DNA of 64,000 bases from contig OX235264.1 of NCBI GenBank assembly GCA_944472135.2, forward strand, positions 96,792,319 to 96,856,318, written 5' to 3'. Positions 20,530 to 30,504 of this stretch are shown here, piece after piece. How positions within the stretch are numbered: position 1 is the first letter of the stretch; each line of letters begins with the position of its first letter. The notes beneath the pieces were generated by a model. That model made no database searches and was not told where the DNA came from. It saw nothing but the letters and a program-made list of their open reading frames with translations. The DNA is from Trichobilharzia regenti (Eukaryota > Platyhelminthes > Trematoda > Strigeidida > Schistosomatidae). A program made the position numbers and the translations under genes.

Positions 20530-23500
20530 TCTTTTTACCGCAATCCTCTTTGGCTGCTCCAGGATTGCCCGTAAGCTTTCATTTCATCAAATGATCTCCT
20601 CCATTTCATCCTCGGACTGCCAACTTGCCATTTTCCGTATAGGTTCACTTCGAGCGATCGCCTTAAGTGTGACGTCACTCAGTAGTCGCCTCAGAGTGTA
20701 TCCAGTCTATCTCTATTTTCTTCGAAATATATACTAGACAACAGATTCTTGGCTGCTTCGTTCCCAGAGTTCAGTGTTGCTAGTTTTTTCTGTCCACTTG
20801 ACATCAACTGTGAACCGAAGGCGGCTGGCGATGAAGATCTTCAGGTGGCTGTTGGGAAGGCTTTCCGTGACGTGCAAAGTCCCTAAACCATAAAGTGGAA
20901 ATGAATGACATCACTTTGGTTTTGAAAGTCCGGATTCGTTTCACTATGCACACTGCAGATTTCTTAACTGATTTTAGAGGGACGAATGTCCATTTGGCAC
21001 TTCTCATCCACTTCTTGTCATCCTCATCTGTGCTTTCAGTAAGCGAAACGACGCTTCCCAAGTGGGTGAAGGAATTGACCTCTCTCAAATTTCTCTCACT
21101 AGTAGCTGCTTGTTACTTTTGCCATCCTCGCACTTGTATTTGACTATCCTATTCACTTCTGTTTATTTTATGTTCGGATAGCGTTATTAGAAGACGGAGA
21201 TTATCTCAAAAATGTGGTGTATTTGCGCTAGACATTTCGAACAGTCGGATCACACATTTACTTGCCCAGTCGATATATATGAAAAAGTTAAATTAAACAA
21301 AGTGACAAAAATAGATTTAAGAGTGATTAACACAACGTGTGGTAATCCAATCAAATAAGGATTACCGAGGTGGGTCAAGAGTAATAATAAACTGTTTTTG
21401 AATACATAGGGGGGCTTTAATTATGAATATATATAGCCTCAGCATATTCCAATAAGCGCCCTTGACCGTTTTTATGTATGAACTTAAAGGTTGAGCTAAC
21501 ATCAGTCTTATGGTTCATCTCGATTAGATGTTTAGCTATAGACGAAGTTGGTAGTCTGACACCTGCATCTATTGGTTTTCCAAAATTCATTTGTTTTTCT
21601 AACGCTATCCAAATTATTAAAAGGGACTAATTGTTTTAAATTTTTTATGTTCACTTGAATTTAATAGCTTCCCTGGTCTTCTTGCTGGTCCAGTGTATTC
21701 CTGTCTTCTTGCCCCACGATCTGGAGGACAATGCAGTCCACCACAACTAGGAATATCATCGGTGTTAGTGGACATCATTCACTGCATTCACTCCAAAGGC
21801 TTCGCTGGGTTTGCGGTTGTGAATCATCCGACACGTGCTATTGTCATATAGCTGTTGAATGAGGTGAATAAGGACTTAAACACGCCATAGCGTTGGAGTA
21901 GTTTCTAGATTATTTCTCGGTCAACGCTGTCTGTCGAAGGCCTCTTCGAAATTGATGAAGCTGAAGTAGAGGTTTTTTGCAATTATATGCCTTGTTTGAT
22001 GATGATGCTTAAAGTTTAGTCCAATGAGCACATAATTTTTCTTTGCTCACTCCATTGTTCCATTGAGAGGAGTCAATGTGGTTGAAGATTGAAAGATCAA
22101 TTCATGGTTGTTTGCTCAAACCCAAACTCTATATTTTTCGTGGGAGTCATCAATCGGGCAGTCACCGTTTCATCGTTAGCTGTTTGTCGGAAGACAGAAA
22201 ACTACCAAAAGTATTATCGTGATTTCTTTTTATAACATTTACTCTTAGACCTTGTGTATAATTACCTTATTCTTGGTTACATACTGGCGTAAGAATAAAG
22301 GATTCTCGAGTCGCCGATCTGTGTCCTGGTTTTTTGCGTTGGTTGCTACACATTGTTTCTGGAAATCTTTCAGGGACAGCGTGAGGTCCAGCATAGCAAG
22401 AGGCGGACAATGATAGTTTCTGAGAGTCGGCTGACAAGAGGATTTATGCATACAGTGCATCTTTCGTCTTCTCTAGAATGATATGGCTTGGTGTTCTACT
22501 TGGCATGGACAAGAGAATTATTCCGCACCGACTCCTTCGGAGGCCTCTGCCATTTTCCCATGATACTTTGAAATGCTGGTCTTTTCTTAAGCCAGAAAGT
22601 GCCATTCTGTCCTTCCAAAACTTTTTGTGGCGGTGGGACCGACATATTCATTACGACATTTGGGTACATTTTTATTGCTTCAGAAGTAATGTCACCTGGT
22701 CCTGGTGCCTTCCTAACTGACTTTCAGCGGCTGGATTGCGTTTAAGACCTCTGCCTTTTGGGAAGATTGTTGTACACTGACAGTTCTATAGGTACTGCTG
22801 GTGACGGCATTTTTGGACTGGTTGCATGTAATGGTCGGTAAATGGGTACACTGAAGTAATCAGATCGCCGTTTTCTTCGTCACCTCTCCTTTTTAATTAG
22901 GTTCTCTATGCAATCTTTCACAGGTTTCATTTGCATCGCTCTTTTCCCGGATAGAGATTGGGCTATGTGGCTTAAGTTCTGTGACCTCTTTCGTCCGTGA
23001 CCTGTCCTGCTTCAGTTGCCAGTGTCATATAATTGTTTTCTAGGTATCGCAGCACTCTTCCTCACCTCTTTGTTGAATGTGGATTACACTAATTTCAGCT
23101 TCTCCTCAGCATTGTGTCATCTCTTTTACCATCTTCCTCTATTCTGTAAGCTTCTAAATTTTAGTTGGGAGCCATTCTTTGTCTTGCCTCTTCTTTCTCC
23201 TAAAAACGGGGGTGCACATTGCACCGAATATCATCTTCAGAGTGCCCCCGTGGTCTTTCATGCAGATGCCCTCAGTGGTACCATGAAGTGTCTCCCCCTT
23301 TGCTCTGATGTTTTGGGCGAAAGCATCCCCTGTAGTTTACTCCTTTAGTTTCTGGATGTCGAACTTGGATTGTGGCATGTCTCTGATTGTTTTGAGAAAT
23401 TTCAGCTTCACGTTGAAGGTTCCTTGAACTAGATGATGGCCTGAGCCCACATCTGCTCCTCTTCTCGACTCTGTATCCAGCAGGTTGCGTCTGCACATCC

Positions 23501-23620
23501 TTGAGACTGGGATGAAATCTATCCCGTTTGTAGCATATCCGTCACACAAAATACGTGTCGCTTTGTGTATATCCTTGTGTTTGTACACGCTCCCTCAAAT
23601 CACTAGATCAGTGAGAGCGC
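20530..23620 (-). pseudogene. RTE-like LINE relic interrupted by a solo LTR
   Basis: Minus strand, from right to left: endonuclease end (ADVGSGHHLVQGTFNVKLKF, 23337-23588), a diverged linker, RT fragments at 21660-22060 (KRPSTDSVDREII, then the reduced form of the turn before the active site), and the post-RT part at 20804-21088 (VNSFTHLGSVVS, SAKWTFVPLKSV, RIRTFKTKV). Many stops. It is related to the AAT-tailed LINE at 5757-6848. A BEL LTR is inserted at 22071-22436. The stretch 21180-21660 shows nothing clear. Confidence 0.7.
22071..22436 (+). mobile_element. Solo BEL/Pao LTR with 5-bp TSD
   Basis: 366 bp homologous to the LTRs at 54889-55256 and 56459-56826 (shared landmarks: GATTGAAAGATCAATTCATG, GTTTGCTC, GTGAGGTCCAGCATAGCAAG). 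It ends in TGACA, and AGAGG is present on both sides (22066-22070, 22437-22441). No internal element sequence is attached, so it is a recombination-derived solo LTR inside the older LINE relic. Confidence 0.82.
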
Positions 23621-23721
23621 GAGGTCTGAGGAGAATTATTCGTTCCCATTCATTTCCTCGAGTGAGTGCTTCTCGACCCAGGATGAGTTCTCTTCCTGTA
23701 TTATCCTACACGGGTAGGAAC

Positions 23722-24030
23722 AAATATGCATTTTATTAAACATTATTATTAAGTATGATTGATAATCGTATATGTAATTTATCATATTGATGATGCCTGT
23801 AAACTGGCGTTTCTCATGTACAAAATGAAAATATATTATTTATTTATCTGCTCCCAGCCGGCGCCATTTCATCTCTCAGATTGTGACATAGAATACGTTC
23901 GCTATTGCCTTAATAATAATATATTCTCATTTTGTACATGAGGGACGCCAGTTTACAGGCATCATCAATATGATAAATTACATATACGATTAGCAATCAT
24001 AATAACAATGTTTTAATAAAATACATATTT
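23722..24030. repeat. Tail-to-tail inverted LINE 3' ends
   Basis: 23722-23845 (plus) and 23913-24030 (minus) are diverged inverted copies of a LINE 3' end: GATGCCTGTAAACTGGCG and CTCATGTACAAAATGA occur in both, each followed by an ATTATT-type tail facing the other. About 67 bp separate the tails. Confidence 0.75.
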
Positions 24031-24665
24031 TTTCCTACCTGCCTAGGACACACCAAATGTACAGGCATGGATAAGCATTATTCCGATTTCATCAATTTGG
24101 TTTATGGTTAAATTACATGGTTGCTGACATTTTTGTCTTTGGTTTGTGGGAACAATGTGATGATTAGTCGTTCAATGGAGCACATGAATTATAGAAATAT
24201 TGACTTAGCATTAACAAAAACACCCAAGCATGTTTTGGTTGGATTAAAAATACTTGGGAAAAAATAAAGCTTGAAGTAATTCCCCAATATAACTTAGGTG
24301 TCTACAATACGAATCTCATTTTCGATTTATATACAAATTGGGTAATAAGAAAGCTATTTTTACAGATAATAATATATATTTCTTCCTGTTTATGCAGGAA
24401 CATACCAATTGTACAGGCATGGATAAGTTATTATATAAATTACACATAATTTGATGTATGATGAATTTACAGTTTGGTTGTTCTCTCTGACATGAGAGTC
24501 AGTCGGAACAGTCTGCTATAAAGTCTGTGTAGCACATAAAGAGATATAGAAATATTGTCTTCGCATTAAAAAAAACCAGACATCAGATGAATGTAATACG
24601 GATATCTGGGAAAAAAAGCTTGAAGTCAATTCTCTTATATAACTTTGTTGTGAGCAACACCCTTG
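24010..24665. repeat. Imperfect tandem repeat in LINE 3' UTR
   Basis: 24013-24320 and 24363-24665 share in order: ACATACCAATTGTACAGGCA-type block (GTACAGGCATGGATAAG in both), AGCACATxAA, TATAGAAATATTG, and GGGAAAAAAxAGCTTGAAGT. Overall similarity is moderate with several indels. Confidence 0.7.
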
Positions 24666-25504
24666 GTTTGAAGTTTATTGATGTATTATGTTGAGATCAG
24701 TGATATATTTATTCCACTTTTTCAGCAGTCTTATCTTAGTTTTATAACAGGAAAGAAATTTGACCGTGGATACGAAAACTAGATAAGGTCATATTAAGTT
24801 GTTTTACTGCATCAAATGGTGTCGAGGTCGATTCCAGAATTCTCCATTTGCTCCATTTGTGTCTGCATGGCGGACTGTATTCGTAAGTTCAGAAAAATGT
24901 TGAAAACCAGTTGCTTCTTCATTTCAGATCATGAATACTCATTTACAGCATGTTCGCCAGCGTCTTCAAATGGTAGATTTGGATCGTTCATGGAATTTGA
25001 GTGGTTATGATATAGATGGTTTGGAATTAATCCTCATTTCAGTTTAGATGCAGGGTTGTTCGACCTCGACCAGAAGATGAATAAGAGCAGCAGAATACCA
25101 GAAAGAGAAAGTATGTGAACATTAAAAGGATATTAATGTATATGTATAAATGTTTATGTCAATTTTATAACATATAAGTAAAAAATTACTTTTAATTATA
25201 GTTGCCTTTTCACTTTATTTATGCGAAGTCTTAGAGTTTATTTAGTGTCATAATGTGTATTAATGAGTCTGAGCGTTTTAGTGTTCTAATGACTGATGCG
25301 TTTTAGAAGTAATTAATGGTTTCTGGTAGGGGTAGTCATTGGAATAAAACAGTTTATATAGCAAGCGTTTGAAGGTTACAATAAAGTGACACGTCCTATT
25401 TCTAAGGGTAAACTAATCCTGTATGTTCCGTACTAGTCTTTATGCATCCATGCTGCTAGTTTATTTATAGTTTAAAGATTGCTAAGGGTGTTGGAGTGCG
25501 TCTT

Positions 25505-28500
25505 TTAGGTGCTGTAGTAGATTAGTGATTGATTCGTTCTAGGAGTAAATAGTTTATTAATATAATCAGTAGAGTGAAACAGTCTGTATAGAGAGCGTTT
25601 GAAGCTTGTAACCGAAGAGCAAGTTCTGACATCTAGGGGCAGGCTATTCCATATTTTAGAATACATGACTGTGAAGAAGTTTTCACGGAGTGTTGACCTA
25701 AAAGAATGAGTTGTCACTGTGGAAGTTTGGTTACGCAGATCGTAAGAACCTTCCTGTGCGAATTGTATGTCCCTGTTACCTGAGAATGATATTTTGTGAA
25801 GGACCTTAAAGAAGAATATTAGGTTTATAATAAGTCGCCTTGTCCAAAGTGGGTCAAGTTTTAGGATCATGCACCGTGAGATGTAGTCTTTCTTACAATC
25901 ATAGCCAAGGAGTTTTGAGGTAAAATATCGTTGGATACTTTCCATCCTTAGCTTGTCACGTGTGCGAGTGCTGCTTATAATAAATGGACAGTATTCTAGT
26001 AGTGGTCTGACACATGTTTTGTACAGAATTAGCTTGGCTTCATTGTCGTGAAAGTTCCTGAGTATGCATCCTAAGAGCATCCTCGATTTTCTAGTCTGTG
26101 ATGCTACTTGCTCAGAGAATGTCAAGTCACTAGAGTACCTAAGGCCTAGGTCAACGACACTTCGGAGTCTTGTTAGGTTAGCAGATTGGAGCGTTAATTT
26201 CAGGTCAATTGAGGGTGCGCCAAAGCAGATCCAGCCACATTTGTTCAGATTGAATTGGAGATTCCATAGGGACGACCAAGCAGTCATTTTATCTAATTCC
26301 TTCTGCACTACATTCTCGAAGTTCCCTAAGTCATCACTTTGGAATGTATAAGCTACTTTTAGGTCATCTGCAAAGATGAATGGTTTCCCGTGCGTGAAGC
26401 AAGCGCATATGTCATTGATGTATAGTGTAAATAGGAGGGGTCCAATGACACTACCTTGTACTACACCAGAAGTGATAGGGCTAGGTTTGGAGGTTGCAGA
26501 CCCGAGTTTAACTATTTGGGACCTATTGTTAAGGAATGATTTAAGCCATCCTAATAATGGGTCACGTATTCCTAAGGAGTTCAGCTTATTTGTTAGCAGT
26601 AAATGGTCAACACGGTCAAATGCCTTAGAAATGTCAAAGTAGATGACAAGTACTAGTTGCCGTCTGTCACGACTGCTGGTTACAAAATTGAAGAAGTCTA
26701 GGTGACATGTTAAACATGATCTGGATTTCAGGAATCCATGTTGGTTCGGACTTATAATATTGCGGCTAAGCATATGTTTGATTAAGTTATCTTTGACTAG
26801 TCTCTCCATGATTCTAGATGCTATAGGTGTGATATTGATCGGCCGGTAGTTACTGACTTCAGTTTTCGAGCCAGATTTGTGTTTAGGCATAATGAATGTA
26901 GTCTTCCATATGTCAGGGTAAGTTTGAGTTTCTAGGGACATTGTGAATATTTTAAGCAGCAGTAGAGGAATGTCAGGGCCACCATATTTATAGAAGTAAG
27001 ATGATATACCGTCGGTACCGAAACCTTTTGAACTTTTGAGGGTTCTTATAGTTTGGTTAATATTAGCATAAGTGAATTGAACAGTGCTAATTTGGTTTGG
27101 TGTGAGTGGAGATGGTGTTTGTGCCATATTATTAATAGGGTGTATATCGAGTAGCTGGACTGAGGGCTTAATGTAGTTACCTGCAAACGTTTTGTTGAAT
27201 AGTTCACATATGTCTGCAGAGTTAGTGCATAGCCTACCTTTGTCTATGAGGAGAGAAATGCTGTGATTTTTGCGATTCATTCGCTTCCTTAAGATTTCTG
27301 TGAGTGCATACACTCTAGCAGGACTGGCTACTGCGATGCGTTCTTCCTTTCTCATACGGAAATCTCGAGCTTGTGAGATGGAGCTAAGGGTGTTAAGTAT
27401 TAGACCTAGAGTGCCAAAGTCGTGGTGTTTGAAGTAACTTGTTGAGAGTTTCTTCAGTTTCATACGATCCTTTGGTTTTATGAATGACTTTCTGTGTGGG
27501 GAAACCTTTAGTGTTTGGAGTGGAATGACAGCATCTAAGCATGTGTTAGTGTTATGGTAGAAGATGGTTAGGGCTCTCGAGAGGTCATCAGTAGTGAAGT
27601 ATTCATCCCATTCGGAGGATCTTAGCATTGATTCTACCAAGGCCCAGTTTGCCTTACTATAGTTCCTATATATTACTTGTTGTGAAGTGGAGGTATGAGA
27701 TGCATTGCTACTCAGCGGAATTGGCAGTGCACACATCACTGTTTTGTGGTCGCTCCCTGGAAACTCAGAACCTACTAGCGTTGAAAGGGGGCTTATATTG
27801 TGGCAGAAGATTAAGTCTAGTACGTTGTTACCTCTTGTGGGAGTGGTGACAGTTTGTTTCCAGCCAAGTATATCCAGTGTGCCTAAGAACTTATCAAATT
27901 TAGTTGGGCCTGTGGGTATATCCCAGTTGATTTCAGGTAAGTTAAAGTCCCCACATAGGATCTTATGGTCGTATTGTAAGTCGGATAATTGCTCCAGAGT
28001 ATTAATAAGTTGGGTCTCGTAATTACTAAAGGTGCCAGGTGCTCTGTAGGTGCATCCAATTAATGCTGTTACGTTATTTAAGTGTACATTAACCCATAGA
28101 GTCTCAGGCATGTTAAGTGTACTACTTTCTAGCTGTGATACAGTAAGTGCATTCAGAAAGTACATGAGACAACCCCCTCCCTTACCACCTTCCCTGTCAC
28201 ACCGAAAGTGTGTGTAGTTATCTAAGCTTATTTCTTCATCCAAGATGTTCGAATGACACCAAGATTCAGTGATGACAATTACAGGGGGTTTGTATATTAC
28301 TGTGAGTGCTCTGAGCATCGGCAATTTATTTAGAACAGATCTAGCATTTATGAGGATTAGGTAAAGATGAGAGTTGAAGTAGCATTTGAAGTATTTAAGT
28401 TCGTTAGTCAGCCCCGAATATGGTTCAGCACACAGTAGTTCTGCTTGACATGATGATCCTATGTTAAGAGGAGTTCCAGCATCATGCTCACCTATGTCTA

Positions 28501-28801
28501 TCGAGTTGTTGTGTGCTGTTTTCGGTGGAGAATTAGGAGTTGGAGTACTGGATTTGCTATAGACCAAGGAATTTTTATTTTTAGTTAGGTTACAGAAGTG
28601 GGTAGGGTTCTTTATTTGACCTATATTTGTGCAGGTGTCAAGTGTGCCTAATGGATACGGGTGCACTAGACCGTTCCTGTTTTCATGCAAGGAGGGAGCC
28701 AGCTCTAGTGGTTTAGGAGTGTCAACATCCCTACCAGCTGTTTTTTCAACGCTGACAGGGACGCGGGGGATAAAAAATGATTGGATCCTTTTGATGACCA
28801 T
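25505..28801 (-). CDS. CR1-like LINE ORF2 (endonuclease + RT)
   Basis: 1098 codons without a stop. The first 140 residues are low in recognisable motifs. The APE-type endonuclease follows (about 145-370): LILINARSVLNKLP, VIVITESWC, GGGCLMYF, LIGCTYRAPG, KILCGDFNLPEINWD, LDLIFCHN, GSDHKTVMCAL. The RT follows (about 590-850): LKSSKGFGTDGISSYF, YRPINITPIASRIMERL, HGFLKSRSCLT, VIYFDISKAFDRVDH, SGVVQGSVIGPLLFTLYIND and FIFADDLKVAY with the FADD box in place of YADD. All catalytic residues are present, so it may encode active enzyme. The ATG lies inside ORF1. The second CR1-like LINE at 43580-52095 is its diverged relative. Confidence 0.93.
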   Translation of the reverse strand: MVIKRIQSFFIPRVPVSVEKTAGRDVDTPKPLELAPSLHENRNGLVHPYPLGTLDTCTNIGQIKNPTHFCNLTKNKNSLVYSKSSTPTPNSPPKTAHNNSIDIGEHDAGTPLNIGSSCQAELLCAEPYSGLTNELKYFKCYFNSHLYLILINARSVLNKLPMLRALTVIYKPPVIVITESWCHSNILDEEISLDNYTHFRCDREGGKGGGCLMYFLNALTVSQLESSTLNMPETLWVNVHLNNVTALIGCTYRAPGTFSNYETQLINTLEQLSDLQYDHKILCGDFNLPEINWDIPTGPTKFDKFLGTLDILGWKQTVTTPTRGNNVLDLIFCHNISPLSTLVGSEFPGSDHKTVMCALPIPLSSNASHTSTSQQVIYRNYSKANWALVESMLRSSEWDEYFTTDDLSRALTIFYHNTNTCLDAVIPLQTLKVSPHRKSFIKPKDRMKLKKLSTSYFKHHDFGTLGLILNTLSSISQARDFRMRKEERIAVASPARVYALTEILRKRMNRKNHSISLLIDKGRLCTNSADICELFNKTFAGNYIKPSVQLLDIHPINNMAQTPSPLTPNQISTVQFTYANINQTIRTLKSSKGFGTDGISSYFYKYGGPDIPLLLLKIFTMSLETQTYPDIWKTTFIMPKHKSGSKTEVSNYRPINITPIASRIMERLVKDNLIKHMLSRNIISPNQHGFLKSRSCLTCHLDFFNFVTSSRDRRQLVLVIYFDISKAFDRVDHLLLTNKLNSLGIRDPLLGWLKSFLNNRSQIVKLGSATSKPSPITSGVVQGSVIGPLLFTLYINDICACFTHGKPFIFADDLKVAYTFQSDDLGNFENVVQKELDKMTAWSSLWNLQFNLNKCGWICFGAPSIDLKLTLQSANLTRLRSVVDLGLRYSSDLTFSEQVASQTRKSRMLLGCILRNFHDNEAKLILYKTCVRPLLEYCPFIISSTRTRDKLRMESIQRYFTSKLLGYDCKKDYISRCMILKLDPLWTRRLIINLIFFFKVLHKISFSGNRDIQFAQEGSYDLRNQTSTVTTHSFRSTLRENFFTVMYSKIWNSLPLDVRTCSSVTSFKRSLYRLFHSTDYINKLFTPRTNQSLIYYST

Positions 28802-30288
28802 GGCTTATTATTCCACCTATTGTTTGATGCTAGTTGTGTCCTTGTGTGGGTTTCATGTGTACTGCATTGTGGGTTAGTTCCCAGCAGACTTGTACCATAT
28901 ATCCGGTCAAAATTTGTTTGTGTGCCATACTCTGAAGACCCTAAGTTGTTGATAGCCGAGTTCTGACTATTACCACTTGTACTATTGAGGGTGACATTGT
29001 TGTGACATTGGATATCAGTGTGTGCCATGGTGCGATTAAGCACGTTGTGGGTGCTAGTACTATTGACCGTGGGAAGTGTGGGTTTATTTAAGCTGCCACT
29101 GTTTTTGTTGGTATGATTTAGGGGCATATTTTCCTTACCTTTAGCAATGAAGTTATGGCTAGGAGATGACAAAGTCGAATTTCGGGGGTTTTTGACTTTT
29201 TTTCTGGGGTTATTTAATGGCATTTTAGATTCTGCGGTGATGGGTGGTGTGGTTCTGTTATTTATTTGGTTACAGTCTAGTGGCCTTTCGGCTGGTGTTG
29301 CACTCTGATGGGATAATTCTGTGTGTTTTGAGAGGGGTGATGCGGTGGGGTCTACTGTATCTTTCACAGGGTTGGGAATAATGGCTGCTTGCAATGTCCT
29401 ATTACCTATTTCACAATTAGTCTTAGTGAGATAGTTGTGTGCGCGCCTCTCTATGACTGTTTTGTCCACCCCGACCTTTATATGTTTGTAGTTTTTGGCT
29501 TGCGATAGGGTGTGTTGGGAGTGGATGAATTTTCTGGTCTCTGCCGGTGTTTCGAACTGAAAACGAATAGGACAACACTTTTCATGTTGACTCTTCTTCA
29601 GCCTATAGCACTTAGTCTTGGAGTTAGGCATTTTCGCTTCACTAAGTAAGATGCGCTGTACCTTTTTTAGTGCCTCATTGTCCGGAACGTTGTAGACAAT
29701 AGCACTCAGTTTTGCGTCGAGTCGTTTTGTTACTTCTGTGGTAACAAAATTAATGAGGTTATCTACCTTAGTTACCGATTCTGTGTCAAGCTTGTTAAGG
29801 TTTACAGTTTTCATGAGGATAGTTAGAGGTGTCAATTCACAGACCTGCGATCTGATATCGCTGATCTGATCTGATAATTTGGATATCTCGGTATCGGTTT
29901 CGATGTTTCCAGCATTTACTGACTTACTGTTTTTTATTTCCCTTAACTCAGCCTTAAGTTCACCTATAGACAACTTTAGAAGTTCTATTTCTGAAGATAG
30001 TACTGAAGAAGAGCTTGATGGCTGGAGTTTTTCGATAAGCACATAAGGTGAAGGGAGGGGTTCTGTATGAGCAGAGGGTACTGAATTTTTAGGAGTAGTG
30101 CTAATACTAGCTGTCAGTACAGTTTTATCCTCAGTTCCAGCTCGACGCTTACGGCTTACAAGTGAGTTATGTGACTCACTATAGCCGTTTGTTGGGGGTG
30201 TGTTGCTTGATGTAGCAATCAAGGACGTTAAATTAGACACCAGTTTTACAGGGGAATGGGTTCGTCGCTTTTTACTTTGATTAACCAT
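28705..30288 (-). CDS. CR1-like LINE ORF1 (nucleic-acid binding)
   Basis: 527 codons, opened by MVNQSKKRRTHSP (basic N-terminus). A coiled-coil-like stretch lies at about 95-155 (SSEIELLKLSIGELKAELRE, then ISKLSDQISDIRSQ). It is followed by a compact domain with LSAIVYNVPDNEALKK and PIRFQFETPAETRKF, the arrangement of the RRM-like domain in many CR1/Jockey ORF1 proteins, then a long Ser/Thr/Asn/Pro-rich tail. No zinc knuckle is evident. ORF1 protein coats the element RNA. It shares 97 nt with ORF2 in another frame, so ORF2 probably depends on reinitiation or frameshifting. Confidence 0.85.
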   Translation of the reverse strand: MVNQSKKRRTHSPVKLVSNLTSLIATSSNTPPTNGYSESHNSLVSRKRRAGTEDKTVLTASISTTPKNSVPSAHTEPLPSPYVLIEKLQPSSSSSVLSSEIELLKLSIGELKAELREIKNSKSVNAGNIETDTEISKLSDQISDIRSQVCELTPLTILMKTVNLNKLDTESVTKVDNLINFVTTEVTKRLDAKLSAIVYNVPDNEALKKVQRILLSEAKMPNSKTKCYRLKKSQHEKCCPIRFQFETPAETRKFIHSQHTLSQAKNYKHIKVGVDKTVIERRAHNYLTKTNCEIGNRTLQAAIIPNPVKDTVDPTASPLSKHTELSHQSATPAERPLDCNQINNRTTPPITAESKMPLNNPRKKVKNPRNSTLSSPSHNFIAKGKENMPLNHTNKNSGSLNKPTLPTVNSTSTHNVLNRTMAHTDIQCHNNVTLNSTSGNSQNSAINNLGSSEYGTQTNFDRIYGTSLLGTNPQCSTHETHTRTQLASNNRWNNKPWSSKGSNHFLSPASLSALKKQLVGMLTLLNH

Positions 30289-30504
30289 AACTATTAGAAA
30301 TGAAAGTTAATGGTTGCAAGTATGGAAGTGGTATAGTACTTGTGCAAGTATTACAACAAGATAAATTTTATGTAACGAATCACGTAAAAATGTAACGCAA
30401 ACGTTGAACGTACCGCGATACGATCAGTTATGTTATAAGATACAATCGTGACGTTTTATTACAAATTCATTGTTAATGCAGTTGAGGATTGAACGATCAA
30501 TTCA

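Larger units (their letters stand above)
23913..30470 (-). mobile_element. CR1-like LINE with intact ORF1 and ORF2
   Basis: From 5' to 3' on the minus strand: about 180 bp 5' UTR (30470-30289), ORF1, ORF2 overlapping ORF1 by 97 nt, and a long 3' UTR reaching a tail near 23913. Both ORFs are uninterrupted, which no other LINE in the window shows. The 5' boundary abuts a BEL LTR start at 30471. The 3' region holds a diverged copy of the ORF2 end and a 340-bp imperfect tandem repeat, so the true 3' limit of the intact copy may lie nearer 25290. Confidence 0.8.
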
